From Urophycis tenuis (lineage: Eukaryota; Chordata; Actinopteri; Gadiformes; Phycidae), in the NCBI GenBank assembly GCA_036785325.1, contig JAXIVH010000001.1, positions 20,617,883 through 20,681,882 on the forward strand: 64,000 nt of DNA, in the 5' to 3' direction. The notes beneath the pieces are model-generated. The model was not told the origin of the DNA and made no database searches. It saw only the letters and a list, made by a program, of their open reading frames with translations. Both the position numbers and the translations under genes were made by a program. Numbering within the stretch: position 1 is the stretch's first letter; each line of letters opens with the position of its first letter. Shown here piece by piece: positions 1-12,662 of this stretch.

Positions 1-78
1 GCTTTGTTAAGGCCAGTGCCTCAGACGTGACCCTATCTGACTGTACTCCATACTCTCAGGAGAGGTACATTCTCATAC

Positions 79-243
79 CTTAGCCTCACGATACAAGATG
101 AAGACAAAAGGATCCAGGTAGATCTCAGACCTCAGTGCTTTTGGGTCTTGGTTTATATATTGGATAGGAGCAGCGTCTCCCTCAACACAGAGGGGCACCG
201 CAGGGCGCTGGGTCAGTGCACAGCAGCCATCCGTCCGCATTAC
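79..243 (-). CDS. possible internal exon of an unidentified gene
   Basis: An open stretch of exactly 55 codons on the minus strand sits between a good acceptor (pyrimidine-rich, ending CAG at 244-245) and a good donor (AAG followed by GTATGAG at 77-78). Length is a multiple of three, so the exon would be phase-neutral. The peptide contains PIQYINQDPKAL and EIYLDPFVFILYREAK, which look like real protein and not like repeat translation. I do not recognise the family. The neighbouring exons would lie off the left edge and upstream within the first kilobases, where I found none. It could be a chance open frame; the evidence is only the splice signals and the composition. Confidence 0.35.
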
Positions 244-429
244 CTGAGACAGAGAGCCTAACCAGGCGGACAAGCTGCTGCCTGGCTCATCTGGTCCCGG
301 GGATTATGGGTAATCCCAGGTGATTTGAGGCTCTTTATTGTACATCTTTGAACAACTTAATTCCCTGCTGGCTCTGTGGTGGGTAATAGAAAACACGTTG
401 GCTGTGGAAATACCATCCTGGCCCCTGTG

Positions 430-460
<31 letters not shown>

Positions 461-819
461 TGTGTGTGTGTGTGTGTGTGCGGTGTGTGTGCGTGCGTGT
501 GTGTGTGTGTGTCTGTGCGTTTGCGTGTGTGTGTGTGTGTGTGTGTGCGTGCGTGCGTGTGTGTGTGTCTGTGCGTTTGCATGTGCATGTGCCTGTGCGT
601 GTGCGTGTGCATGCGTGTGCGTGTGCCTGTGTGTGTGTGTGTGTGTGTCTGTGTGTGTGTGAGTGATTATGTGTAAAACTGACATGTGTACAACTGATGG
701 AGAAAGAGTGATTTCTAAAATTGTGGTTCTTATTACATTACTACGTGGGCATTTGTACACGTCTCATTATACGTGTGTGTGTGTTGTGTGTGTTTGTGTG
801 TGTGAGTGTGTGTGTGTGT

Positions 820-916
<97 letters not shown>

Positions 917-1366
917 AGTGTGTGAGTGTGGCCGATGAGGGTCTTGACAGCCCGATGAGGGTCTTGACAGCTCAGATGTGTAGGGATGGTGTCTAGAGTT
1001 CAGAATCAGAATGTAACTTCCCTGGTTCCCCAAGCAGCACAACAGAACATACTGCCCCGTCTCTTTTCTCAGCCCAGGGACACAAACCCTGGTCAGCCCC
1101 GCCCACACACACATTCACAGAGGGGAAATGTGACATAAATGGGCTTCGATGGAGAGTCTATCTTGAATGGAATGAAGATGGATGGATGCATATATTTGCA
1201 TAGACGCACAAAGAATTATGCACACAGTGACAAAGGCATTCATGCCAACGGACACACACACACTAACACACACACAGTCATCCATCAACCCCCAGGTGAG
1301 AATACTTAGAATATTGAGAGTCACTGAGCAAACCTGGCTAGCTTCATACATTCTCTCATTCTCATT
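244..1366. repeat. two long GT dinucleotide arrays
   Basis: GT repeats fill 421-662, interrupted by GC and TT variants, and 771-936, nearly pure in its second half. Between and around them I see no gene. A 20-base unit starting CCGATGAGG is present twice in tandem at about 932-970. The rest, up to 1366, is ordinary non-coding sequence with short CA runs. Confidence 0.9.
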
Positions 1367-1376
1367 CTCTCATTCT

Positions 1377-1464
<88 letters not shown>

Positions 1465-1466
1465 CT

Positions 1467-1553
<87 letters not shown>
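1367..1553. repeat. TC/GA microsatellite
   Basis: About 185 bases of nearly pure CT dinucleotide with a few extra C bases. It reads as open frames of Ser-Leu or Arg-Glu, which are artefacts of the repeat. Confidence 0.95.
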
Positions 1554-1554
<1 letters not shown>

Positions 1555-1616
1555 CCATGGTGTGTGGCCTTCAGTCTCACTCTTTGCTGAACTTTTCCAT
1601 TGCAGATAAGAACCCA

Positions 1617-2045
1617 CCTCCACCACCTCCACCACCCCCACCACCCCACCACCTCCACCACCTCCACCACCCCCACCACCCCCACCACCTCCACCACCCC
1701 CACCACCTCCACCACCTCCACCACCCTCCACCACCTCCACCACCCCCGCCACCTCCACCACCTCCACCACCCCCACCACCCCCACCACCACCCACCACCT
1801 CCACCACCTCCACCACCCCCACCACCCCCACCACCTCCACCACCTCCACCACCTCCACCACCTCCACCACCCCCGCCACCTCCATCACCTCCACCATCCC
1901 CACCACCCCCCACCACCTCCACCACCTCCACCATCCCCACCATCCCCACCACCCCACCACCTCCACCACCTCCACCACCTCCACCACCCCCACCACCCCC
2001 ACCACCTCCATCACCTCCACCATCCCCCCACCACCACCACATCCA
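1617..2045. repeat. CCA/CCACCT minisatellite
   Basis: About 430 bases built from CCACCACCT and CCACCACCCC units. The top strand has almost no G. It is open in several frames as Pro/His/Thr or Gly/Trp/Val repeats, none of which I regard as coding. Confidence 0.92.
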
Positions 2046-2535
2046 CCGCCTGTTACAACCTAACCACCGAAACAACTACAGGCACAGGCGGGCTCCACAA
2101 CTTAGAGATCTCTGGTTGTTTTCTTAATGAGTAGAGCAACCAGTAGAGTCTCCCACATGTGGAGGGCAGATAATTGGTACTTCAAAACACAAACTCACAC
2201 GCACTCACACACGCACACTTTGTACCCATAAAACACAACACACACGCAACACAACAACCCACAAGGATGAAAGTCTTGAAGGCTTCCGCTGTCGAAGAAA
2301 CCGCAAAAACAGAGAGAGAGACAAAAAAACCCTTGTTCTTGTCCTTCTCAGACAGCCGCTAAGGTAAACAGCGGGGGCACCAGGAGGTGGTGGAGCCACG
2401 GGGACACAGCGTTTCCCCCGCCTCGCCGGGAGACAGGGTCACCAGAGGTCGCCGCCGGTAACTGATGGTCGATCAGAGGCCGACATGTTTTCATACACGC
2501 ACGTGTGACTGAGGCGAGGAGGCCCCACAGAGGAG

Positions 2536-2566
<31 letters not shown>

Positions 2567-3576
2567 CGAAGAAAAAAAACAAGATGGATATCATCATTTA
2601 TCAGCTCCCACAATGGAGGTGGAGGGGAGGTGGTCCTCCTGGCTTTGGAATGTAAACCTCCTGGTGGATGAACACGACTGGTCTCAACAGACAGGGAACA
2701 CGACTGGCATCGGACCTGACCCCGGAGGGACGCCCTCTCATGCCGCGGAACGTGTGTTCTGTGGTCTGTGGTCTGTGTTCTGTGGTCTGTGTTCTGTGTT
2801 CTGTGTTCTGTGTTCTGTGTTCTGTGTGGCGGTCACACCCAGATGCAGTCAGCGTTGTCCAGACAGGCCTCATTACCGCGGGGGGGGGCTTTAACACGAG
2901 GTAGACGGCGGTGGCGACGTGCACAAAATGGAAGCAATTAAACCCAGCGCCACGACGACCGCGGCACAAGAATGTTTATCTGAGCGAAGGCATACGCGTC
3001 TCGATCGCAGGGACGATCAAAAGCCCGACGTTGTTGTTGTGGATTTCAAACGCCTTTGGAGGCGTTTTGTGTGGAATGCTTCTGCTTCCAAAGGCAGAAC
3101 GAACGCAACGCCCTGCTGGATTGGAGAGTCCGCAGGAGGTTCTGTCACAGCAGAGGAACCGAAGGGTTGGTTCTGAATGGGCCTTTACCTCTTTGAGACG
3201 TGTAATGTATACTTGGACGCCATAAATACTTTGAATCTGTGATTTGTGGAGGCAGCTTTGCAGCTTCATAGAAGAGCTGGCTTTGAATGTAAAGCATAGC
3301 TGAAGGCCAGATACCTCCTCAGGGAGGAGGCCAGATAACTCCTTCAATAAGAAGGCCGGAGGGTTCCTCACAAACTCCTCTTGGGCACATCATAATTCCT
3401 CCTCACTGCCTCCCCCCCTCACCCGACCACATCAATTAAGGCAGTGTTTACCATTATTATGAGTGTATTACTGCACCCAGCGCCAGCCGGGTCCTCTGCT
3501 CTCTGGGGAGGACACATCTGGATCACCTCTGGGGTGGAGGGCGGAGTCACAACCTCATTCCTTTATTTACTTCTTT

Positions 3577-3607
<31 letters not shown>

Positions 3608-3710
3608 TATTTTCAATGTATTTTTATTTTATTCATTGATTTCCCTTATTTTGTTAATTCATTCTGTCTTTCTTGATTTTTTCTCTTTTCCTTGCTGGTT
3701 CCTCGTGAGC
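2046..3710. other. non-coding stretch without recognised gene
   Basis: No conserved coding region seen. It contains a short GAGGAG run (2530-2565), a seven-base TCTGTGT-type tandem (2755-2828), and a poly-T then poly-G tract (about 3572-3607) that may be an assembly weak point. Open frames here lack splice context or family resemblance. Confidence 0.6.
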
Positions 3711-4762
3711 CCTCCAGTCCTCACAGTCCTCATAGTCCTCCCAGTCCTCCCAGTCCTCACAGTCCTCACAGTCCTCACAGCCCACACAGTCCTCACAGTC
3801 CCCACAGTCCTCCCAGTCTCACAGTCCTCACAGTCCTCACAGCCCACACACAGTCCTCACAGTCCTCACAGTCCTCCCAGTCCTCAGAGTCCTCACAGCC
3901 CTCACAGTCCTCACAGCCCTCACAGTCCTCACAGTCCTCACAGTCCTCACAGCCCTCACAGTCCTCACAGCCCTCACAGCCCTCGCAGCCCTCCCTCAGC
4001 AGCCCTCACAGTCCTCACAGTCCTCACAGCCCTCACAGTCCTCACAGTCCTCACAGCCCTCACAGCCCTCACAGTCCTCACAGCCCTCACAGTCCTCACA
4101 GCCCTCCCAGTCCTCCCAGTCCCCCCAGTCCTCACAGTCCCTCACAGTCCTCACAGTCCTCACAGCCCACACAGCCCTCACAGTCCTCACAGTCCTCACA
4201 GCCCTCACAGCCCTCACAGTCCTCACAGCCCTCACAGTCCTCACAGCCTCACAGCCCTCACAGCCCTCACAGTCCTCACAGTCCTCACAGCCCTCACAGA
4301 GCCCTCACAGTCCTCACAGCCCTCACAGTCCTCACAGTCCTCACAGCCCTCACAGCCTCACAGTCCTCACAGTCCTCACAGCCCTCACAGCCCTCACAGC
4401 CCTCACAGTCCCTCACAGTCCTCACAGCCCTCACAGCCCTCCCAGCCCTCAGAGTCCTCACAGCCCTCACAGCCCTCACAGCCCCTCACAGTCCTCACAG
4501 TCCTCACAGTCCTCACAGCCCTCACAGCCCTCACAGCCCTCACAGTCCTCACAGTCCTCACAGCCCTCACAGCCCTCACAGTCCTCACAGCCCTCACAGC
4601 CCCTCACAGTCCTCCCAGCCCCTCACAGCCCTCACAGCCCTCACAGTCCTCACAGCCCTCACAGCCCTCACAGTCCTCACAGCCCTCACAGCCCTCACAG
4701 CCCTCACAGTCCTCACAGTCCTCACAGTCTTCACAGCCCTCTCACAGTCCTCACAGCCCCTA
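3711..4762. repeat. 9-bp satellite array, unit TCCTCACAG / CCCTCACAG
   Basis: About 1.05 kb of a 9-base unit alternating between TCCTCACAG and CCCTCACAG, with rare one-base indels that shift the phase. The top strand is C/A/T-rich and low in G, giving strong strand asymmetry. Long open frames on both strands (His-Ser-Pro, Val-Leu-Thr, Arg-Thr-Val) come from the repeat. Confidence 0.95.
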
Positions 4763-5428
4763 TATGATTATTGCATCATTCCAGCGGTTATTCAATATAC
4801 GCAGTGATTTAATTACAACCCATGCGAAGCGTCCATTTTGAAGAAAGGGTTCCAAAGGAGTTCCAGACTTACAGTATATAAGGCTCATATCAACGTCACG
4901 TCAACAGAGCAGTCTGCCTTTTATCAAGACGTTTGCTGAAACCATTTTCCTAATTCGTGATTTTATCATCGCTACATTCAAATATGATGCAAATATTTGG
5001 ACAAAGAGAGGCTCAATACAATAAGGTGTTGTTTATGCATGTTGTAAGTGAGGCATAAATGCGTTGCATGCATTTACATTGAAATCTGTTCACAGTCATC
5101 ACTGCTGAACCCAAAATACCATAGGAGGCCCTTGAGCCAGAGGTTGTGATACGGTTTGAATCCCGTCCACCCAGAGAATCTATGTACAGTCACGACAAGC
5201 CCGGACCATGTGGGATTCTGTGGCTTTGGCAAAAGCCAGCAGCCGGGCCTTTTCTCTCCAGCGCCGTCATTAGAATAAGCTGTCAAGCTTTATTACAGCC
5301 CAGCTTCCCTGATTGACCCCCGAGAGGTCAAGTTGTTCTCATATCCAAGTAATAACGCCCCGAAATTCATCGCGTGAACTCGATGGAACTCGAGGAGTTT
5401 TGCGCTTGAGTGTTCAGGCCAGGAAGTG
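4763..5428. other. non-coding stretch before gap
   Basis: No gene recognised. Unique-looking AT-balanced sequence runs up to the assembly gap. Confidence 0.5.
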
Positions 5429-5628
5429 NNNNNNNNNNNNNNNNNNNNNNNNNNNNNNNNNNNNNNNNNNNNNNNNNNNNNNNNNNNNNNNNNNNNNNNN
5501 NNNNNNNNNNNNNNNNNNNNNNNNNNNNNNNNNNNNNNNNNNNNNNNNNNNNNNNNNNNNNNNNNNNNNNNNNNNNNNNNNNNNNNNNNNNNNNNNNNNN
5601 NNNNNNNNNNNNNNNNNNNNNNNNNNNN
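5429..5628. other. assembly gap (200 N)
   Basis: Two hundred unresolved bases. Nothing can be said about the content; the round number suggests an estimated or default gap size. Confidence 0.99.
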
Positions 5629-6198
<570 letters not shown>

Positions 6199-6465
6199 CG
6201 CAGCCCAGAGGTGAAGGCAGAGTGCCCCTCTCTCAATGAGACACCCCCTGCTGAGAGGCCTCTCTCTCCCTAAAGGGGGGATCCAAATCTAAAGCTCAGA
6301 CTTTGTGTTTGTTTCCCGACCGCCTGTTTTTGGGACGGTGAGAACTACGAATCAGACGTGTTCAAGTGGTTTGTTTTGTTTGTGACGGCCGAGTGCATCA
6401 CAAAGGCTCTACCTAATGAGGGAACCTACCAGTTACTCCAGTTACCAGTGTGTGTTACTCACACT

Positions 6466-6666
6466 GGGGAGCCTCTGGGTTCCGCGGTGCAGCCTCTGGG
6501 TTCCGCGGTGCAGCCTCTGGGTTCCGCGGTGCAGCCTCTGGGTTCCGCGGTGCAGCCTCTGGGTTCCGCGGTGGAGCCTCTGGGTTCCGCGGTGCAGCCT
6601 CTGGGTTCCGCGGTGCAGCCTCTGGGTTCCGCGGTGCAGCCTCTGGGTTCCGCGGTGCAGCCTGTG
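6466..6666. repeat. 21-bp minisatellite, about 10 copies
   Basis: Units of 21 bases (core CTCTGGGTTCCGCGGTG) repeat about ten times with almost no divergence; one unit has GGAG for GCAG. Because 21 is a multiple of three, all six frames are open as heptapeptide repeats, so the open frames are not evidence of coding. Confidence 0.95.
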
Positions 6667-8726
6667 GAGCTGCATGCTGCATACCTGCTGCCACGGGGCT
6701 CGTTGTATTCATTCATCTAGTCGCTAATTAATCAAGGAAGTCTTTTTTCTATGTAGCTTGGAGTAAATAGGCAGTGAATAACAGTGATGGATATGTTTAG
6801 ATTTAGCATAAATTGAATTCATTGGATTGTTAGATGGTTACGTTGGATTCATTATTATCAAATTATTCATCTGGAGTGTCACTATTCAATCCAACCCGCC
6901 TGCCTGTTGTGTACTTGTTGGTATTTATTTGTGTCCATACCAGAATGAAATGCATTTCACTTTATTTGAATAGTCCTTTTTTTGATAATGTAGTTACCCA
7001 CCCAAAAATAGAACCAGGGGTCCCATGTAGGGGGAAATGGGGAACAAATCTTATTTTAAGTTTGAAGGAATATTTGGCCTCGCCAATCATATCAGGATAT
7101 ATTTCACCTCTGGACACAATGGCTGTTGTGATGCAGATGATCCATTGTCCATTGTCAGGATTACCCCCAGTTCACCCCGCAGCCCCCAGAAGATGGAGCC
7201 TCCAGAAGGACTATTACTGGAAAAAACATTGGGCGAGCAAACGCATTCCACGCTCCTTTTGTTTTACACATCCATCTCGCCTGCGGTGTCAGCAGAACGG
7301 GAATCGGTTTGGTGGAAAACAATCGATGAAGGAGAAGATATTGTGAAGTGAGTCCGATAGCAGGCTTTAGGGGGGTTTTCTGGGCGTTATCCTTCTCTCT
7401 TGTAGACTTTGGAAAGCAGTGCGTTTTCTGTGTATGCTCTTCTTCACTTTGGGGCTGCTTGTTGAGGCTACGCTGCTGTTTTACAGACCTACAATAAACT
7501 GATCGCCAGCTTCACTCTAGGAGATCCGCCTTCACTAGAATGAAAATCCATTTTTATAAAAATCATGATGAATAATTTTTTATTGCATTAGCTTTTTGAT
7601 TGTTGCCAGAGAAGACATTTGTACAAAGTAGATGGTAATATTAATAGCATTGTTTCCCTTCACCCCGAGGTCAGAACGAAAGGCAAAACACTATAATCAA
7701 GTACTTATGGGTCCCTTTATCGGGTTTGGACTTCCCTCTTCGATTCAAGACGAAGGTATTGGTCATGAGTCCAATCAGAATCCAGATCCACCCGTGGCTC
7801 CATATGGTTCATATTTCTTTGGAGACCCCCAGGGGACAGGAAGGAAAGAGATTGCTTAATATGGCAGGGGTAACGCTGTAGAGGGCTGCTGGGATTAAGG
7901 GAATATTCTACATTGCAGAGCTCAGAGGACCTGGCTCTACTGACTAGGATTTGGGGCCGATGACCATAGAGGAGCAAGAGAAATACTGCATTTAAAACAT
8001 TGCAGCGTTAGAACAAAAGGACATGAATGTAAAATGCCTGTGTAGCTTTAGATTAACTGTTTGCATCAAAATAGCCTACCCATAAATCCCTAGATTTCAC
8101 TATTTCTGATCGCCATTATTATTCCAAAATTGAAAACAAAAAGTATAAAGCATGCAGATTGTACTCTTCAAAGCAGATTGATCTCAGCAGTCCCAACTGC
8201 AAACTGCGCAAAAAAAGTAACTATTTGTCTACCCTGCAACATGTATTAGCCCTGATGTTTCATAGAACACATTACCTGCAGTTTACTGTGATGATTACTC
8301 AATGGGGAAACCCTGTTGAACGTAGAAGAGGAATGTTCCTCTAGTGTCTAGAGAAAGGTTGGTCCTGAACACACAGAGCCTCGTTTGCACCTCACGTCCC
8401 GGCCGGTCGCAGCTCAGTGGGGAACGACTCTTTACTAGTCACAGTGATTAATGCACTGGCATGACTGTATTCCTGGACAGGCACCATGAAGGAATTCTTA
8501 AAGACGCGGCCGCCATTTCGATGATGATGACTTCACCGGCGGAGCTCCGGCGGGAAGGAGAAGAGGAAGACTGACGACGTGCTGCCTTGTTCTGCACACA
8601 TACCTGTCGCCTGCGCCCTGCACACCTGCACATTCTAACGAGGTGATCCGCAACTTCCAGTGCCTCCATGCCGTCATCGTACCGCCAGGCTGTTTGTGCA
8701 TTTCTCCTCCCATTGTTAGTCCAGGA
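6667..8726. other. non-coding stretch without recognised gene
   Basis: About 2 kb of unique-looking sequence. Open frames of 60-170 codons (for example about 7037-7351 on plus) show no family I know and no convincing splice pairing. Confidence 0.5.
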
Positions 8727-8889
<163 letters not shown>

Positions 8890-9118
8890 CTGTCTTAGTC
8901 ACCCCCAGTGGTTCTCCTGCTGGCATGCTGCAGTGTGTTTCTAATAATAACTCAGAGCCTCTCAGCAGGCCACCGCAGCCACTCCAGATTTATGGGAGCC
9001 AGACCCCGAAGCCACCAGTTAAACAGGCTGCTGGTTCAACTCCCTGTGGTAGTAAATCAGCTGAGTATCAGCTGGTAGCAACACGCACCGCCTCACTGGG
9101 CCATTAGGTTCTGTCAGG

Positions 9119-9128
9119 TGCACACACA

Positions 9129-9177
<49 letters not shown>
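9119..9177. repeat. short AC microsatellite
   Basis: About 58 bases of CA, followed at 9184-9231 by an imperfect inverted repeat (arms around CTTCATCAA / TTGATGAAG). Confidence 0.9.
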
Positions 9178-9178
<1 letters not shown>

Positions 9179-9930
9179 CTGGAAGACTTCATCAAACCAC
9201 TGTGTGTGTTGGTGAGTGGCTTGATGAAGCCTGATTCACAAGTGGACATCTCAAACTGAGTCAGCACAGAGCAAACATCAAGACTCTGATTTGCTTCACA
9301 TCTTGCCAGTGGTGTGAAGCTTGTTTTATGTCCCTTGCATAAAATGCATGAAATACACTGATTGTAAACTCCACATTGTTTTACTAAATACGTTCAGGAA
9401 TAAAGCTAAAGGAGATGTATTTCTATATCAAGTGAGACTCTTTGATGGGCTTCTATAATATGTTCTCTTGAGACTGTACGAATGTACTCTTTGTTGTTGG
9501 CTTATAATGTTGGCAATGCCTGGACATTTATAATGACATACATGGTGCAAATATTGGCACTGACACACAGCAAGCTATCAAACACCGCATTGTAAAGTTG
9601 TCCACAAATAAACATTATCTTCCCTATCTGCAATCTAAACAAAGCTGAAATGAAACCGTTTTGATAATTATAGCCGAGCAGTGTTTCATTACCAACAACC
9701 AGGGGAAGTGCCTTGCAGACAGGAAGGTTTCGCTTTTGTCTAATAAAGACACTAAACGGTGTGCCAAAAACAATGTGGAGCCGGTAAACAATGCACAGGA
9801 CAGACCAACCTACCTGTCGCATGAGCCATCACGTCGGCGTCACCTCAGCCCTGGGGAGCAGTCGGTCTGAGCCCTTATAGGGGCTGGAAACACCCTGCAA
9901 AACACACGGGCATCCAAGGTCCGGTCGCGT
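9178..9930. other. non-coding stretch
   Basis: No gene recognised between the two AC tracts beyond the inverted repeat just after 9177. Confidence 0.5.
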
Positions 9931-9978
9931 CTCACACACACACACACACACACTCACACACACACACACACACTCACA

Positions 9979-10017
<39 letters not shown>

Positions 10018-10114
10018 ACACACACACACACACGTACACACACACGTACACACACACGTACAGACACACACACTCTCACACACACACACACACACACTCA
10101 CACAAACACACACT

Positions 10115-10153
<39 letters not shown>

Positions 10154-10162
10154 ACACTCACA

Positions 10163-10205
<43 letters not shown>

Positions 10206-10292
10206 ACACACACACACACACGTACACACACACGTACAGACACACACACTCTCACACACACACACACACACACTCACACAAACACACACACT

Positions 10293-10330
<38 letters not shown>

Positions 10331-10402
10331 CACACACACACACTCACACTCACGCTCACACACACACACACACACTCACACTCACTCACACTCACACTCA
10401 CA

Positions 10403-10452
<50 letters not shown>
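9931..10452. repeat. compound AC array with internal duplication
   Basis: AC-rich array broken by CGTACA, CTCACA and CAGACA variants. A block holding two or three CGTACA steps, then CAGACACACACACTCTC, then CTCACACAAAC, occurs at about 10014-10115 and again at about 10202-10290, so part of the array is a higher-order duplication. Confidence 0.85.
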
Positions 10453-10453
<1 letters not shown>

Positions 10454-11090
10454 CGGGATATCCACGTGGGCCGACATACTTGGGAGCACACCTCGCGAAA
10501 CAGAATCAAGCTTGCGTTTCCGACGTATTGTTAATGGCTGAGGATTCAAAGGAGAATGGAGCGAACTGTTCATAAACACAGGAAATTACATTGAAGGTTG
10601 AGAGAGGGAGAAAAAAATAGTAGGTCTGCCTTAAGAAGAGATTGGAGGTCAATGCAATATTGTTGATTATAGGAAGCTCGTCCTGGCGATTAACAATGAC
10701 AAAAACAAACCCAGGCGGCCCCCATGGAGTGGACCTTTGGGACAGGACAGCAACAAGCACAAGTGGGGTTTTCCTAAGGTGTAGGAGGCGGGCCCTGCAG
10801 AACCCATGGCCAGGAGCTGCCACATTCACTTTCTATCATTTCATTCTGGACTTTTTTTCAGAGAGGAAATACAATGCATATCAATGACCTTGGTTCCTTT
10901 GTTTGTGTTCGTAAGTCGTATGCTATATGTGTAAGCCTACTCAAGTGCTGTAGGCATGGACTAATTGAGGGGATTTTATAGACAACACCAATGAAATCAC
11001 ATCACAGCCTTGTCCCCTAGTGGGACAATGCATTCGAAAGTTGAAGTTTAAGTTGCCAAAATTAACACAATGTGGATATCAATGGAAAGG
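10453..11090. other. non-coding stretch
   Basis: No gene or repeat family recognised. Confidence 0.45.
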
Positions 11091-11346
11091 ATGGTAAGAA
11101 TGGAAAATAAATAGACATGTGAGCAACACCATTGTCAACCGGTACAGCACGAGCATACAATGCTCATTGCCTCAGTCAAATGAAGGCGAGGGCCCAGAGG
11201 ATATTAGACAACCGACTGAGCACATTTAAACTGAACTGTTCACACTGCAGACCTTAAGAGCATCTTCAGCAGCAGACTCATTCAACCTGCTGCCTTAAGG
11301 AACAAGAAATCATTCCTAATTTCCCCTCTGGAACAAATAAAGTTGT

Positions 11347-11383
<37 letters not shown>

Positions 11384-11390
11384 GTTTTAC
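11091..11390 (+). mobile_element. LINE 3' fragment with ATCT tail
   Basis: The sequence reads like the last coding part and 3' end of a fish non-LTR retrotransposon: remnants of a C-terminal segment with 'AGCAGCAGACTCATTCAACC' and 'AAATCATTCCTAAT', then an AATAAA-like signal and a (CTAT)n tail at 11349-11385. A related segment occurs at about 48690-48790 in this window. The coding part is too decayed to call a protein. Confidence 0.55.
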
Positions 11391-11399
11391 TTACACTAC

Positions 11400-11825
11400 C
11401 TTGAATATCCTGTATAATTTGGACATTTTGCATTTTGCACATTCTGCACATTTGCACATCTATTTTTTTTTTGCACAACTTACAACTGCACATCTATTTT
11501 TATCTTTATATCTATACCTCAGTAAGACTCTGTTACCAATTGCACTGTTCATCTCAATGATGACTACTAAGTATGTTTCTCTACCAATTGCACTGTCCAT
11601 CTCAATGATGATTACTATGTATGTATATAGGTTCTCATTTTTTTCACCTGATCTGATTTTAAGAGCTTGCATATAATTTAATCTTGTTTAGGTAAATCTA
11701 TTTATTGTTTATCGTCTATAGTCAGGTTCTTATTGCACTCCTCTATCCCCTTGTACTGCTGGTCACTGTGAATTTCTCCTAAGGGAGATTAATAAAGGAA
11801 TATCTTATCTTATCTATCTATCTAC
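11400..11825 (+). mobile_element. LINE/SINE 3' end with TTATC/CTAT tail
   Basis: AT-rich segment with repeated 'TTGCAC' motifs ending in 'GGGAGATTAATAAAGG' and a (TATCT)n tail, the usual layout of a fish LINE 3' untranslated region. A unit around 'CCAATTGCACTGT' appears twice (11536 and 11584). Confidence 0.5.
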
Positions 11826-12620
11826 TTTTAATACTTTTCATATCAAATTGTTTACACCTTTTTCTTGTTAATATTCAGTCTTAACTGTGTTTAAATCAGG
11901 CCTACTTTGTAAAGCACGTTTAAATGCCTCTGAAATGTGCTGTAGAATTAAAGATGGCTTGCCTTTGCCAGTGAATTAGGTAGAATATTTGTAACATTCT
12001 TTCACAAGAACAAGAGCTAAAGCTGATGGAAAACATAAGAATACCGTTTTTAGGACTGAACTACTAGAACTGTTCAATTAAATCATAAGTATACTTACAT
12101 CTGAATGTTTAAATGACTTGCTTAAGATATTGAGCAATATTTAGCAAAAACAGAAGATAAATCATTAAACATTTTGAACGTCTGAAATGAAAAATTTCAC
12201 ACGTGCACATGTTATTTTATGAGTTATTATTTACAGAAAGTAGTCACCCATTATTTGTTAGGCTAAGTTAAGTTAAATTGAATTAGGGTCATTGTCAGGT
12301 ATGAGTGTGCTGCCATCTAGTGGTGAACGTGACAGACTGCATTATAGCGTATACATTTGTAATCCAAATGGAGACAGGGTGACCTTTAGCCTACACCTGG
12401 CCAATTATGAGTTACATAATATCGTAATTAGGTGCTCTCTCCGTCAGGTTCTCAGTGACAATGCTGATTAAATTTGCTATTATGTTGTGGTAACAGAAGT
12501 CACAGATTTTGGTTACACATATTTAGTTTAACTACTCATGGAATCTATTGTATGAATACCATTACATATTTGCATAGAGGATGTAAACATTTTAACTCTA
12601 AGTGACAATCCAATTGGGGT
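11826..12620. other. non-coding stretch
   Basis: AT-rich unique sequence downstream of tmem186. No exon or repeat recognised. Confidence 0.45.
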
Positions 12621-12640
12621 TTTATTAACATTTATTTATT
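12621..12640 (-). terminator. clustered polyadenylation signals for tmem186
   Basis: Three overlapping AATAAA hexamers on the minus strand (12621-12626, 12631-12636, 12635-12640) lie 23-42 bases past the tmem186 stop. If used, the 3' untranslated region would be very short. Confidence 0.4.
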
Positions 12641-12662
12641 TATTTATCTTGCAAACAATGTA

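Noticed and set aside
304..938. Long Cys-Val or Thr-His open frames
   Set aside because: They are translations of GT/AC dinucleotide repeats on either strand.
1362..2127. Pro/Thr/Ser-rich and Gly/Trp-rich proteins of up to 290 residues
   Set aside because: They arise from the CT tract and CCA minisatellite; open in many frames and without splice or family support.
3444..4841. 465-codon His-Ser-Pro repeat protein
   Set aside because: 9-bp satellite whose unit length keeps all frames open; frame is lost at single-base indels in the array.
6358..6731. Heptapeptide-repeat protein, or antifreeze-like repeat gene
   Set aside because: Equal open frames on both strands of a 21-bp minisatellite, with no signal peptide or splice context.
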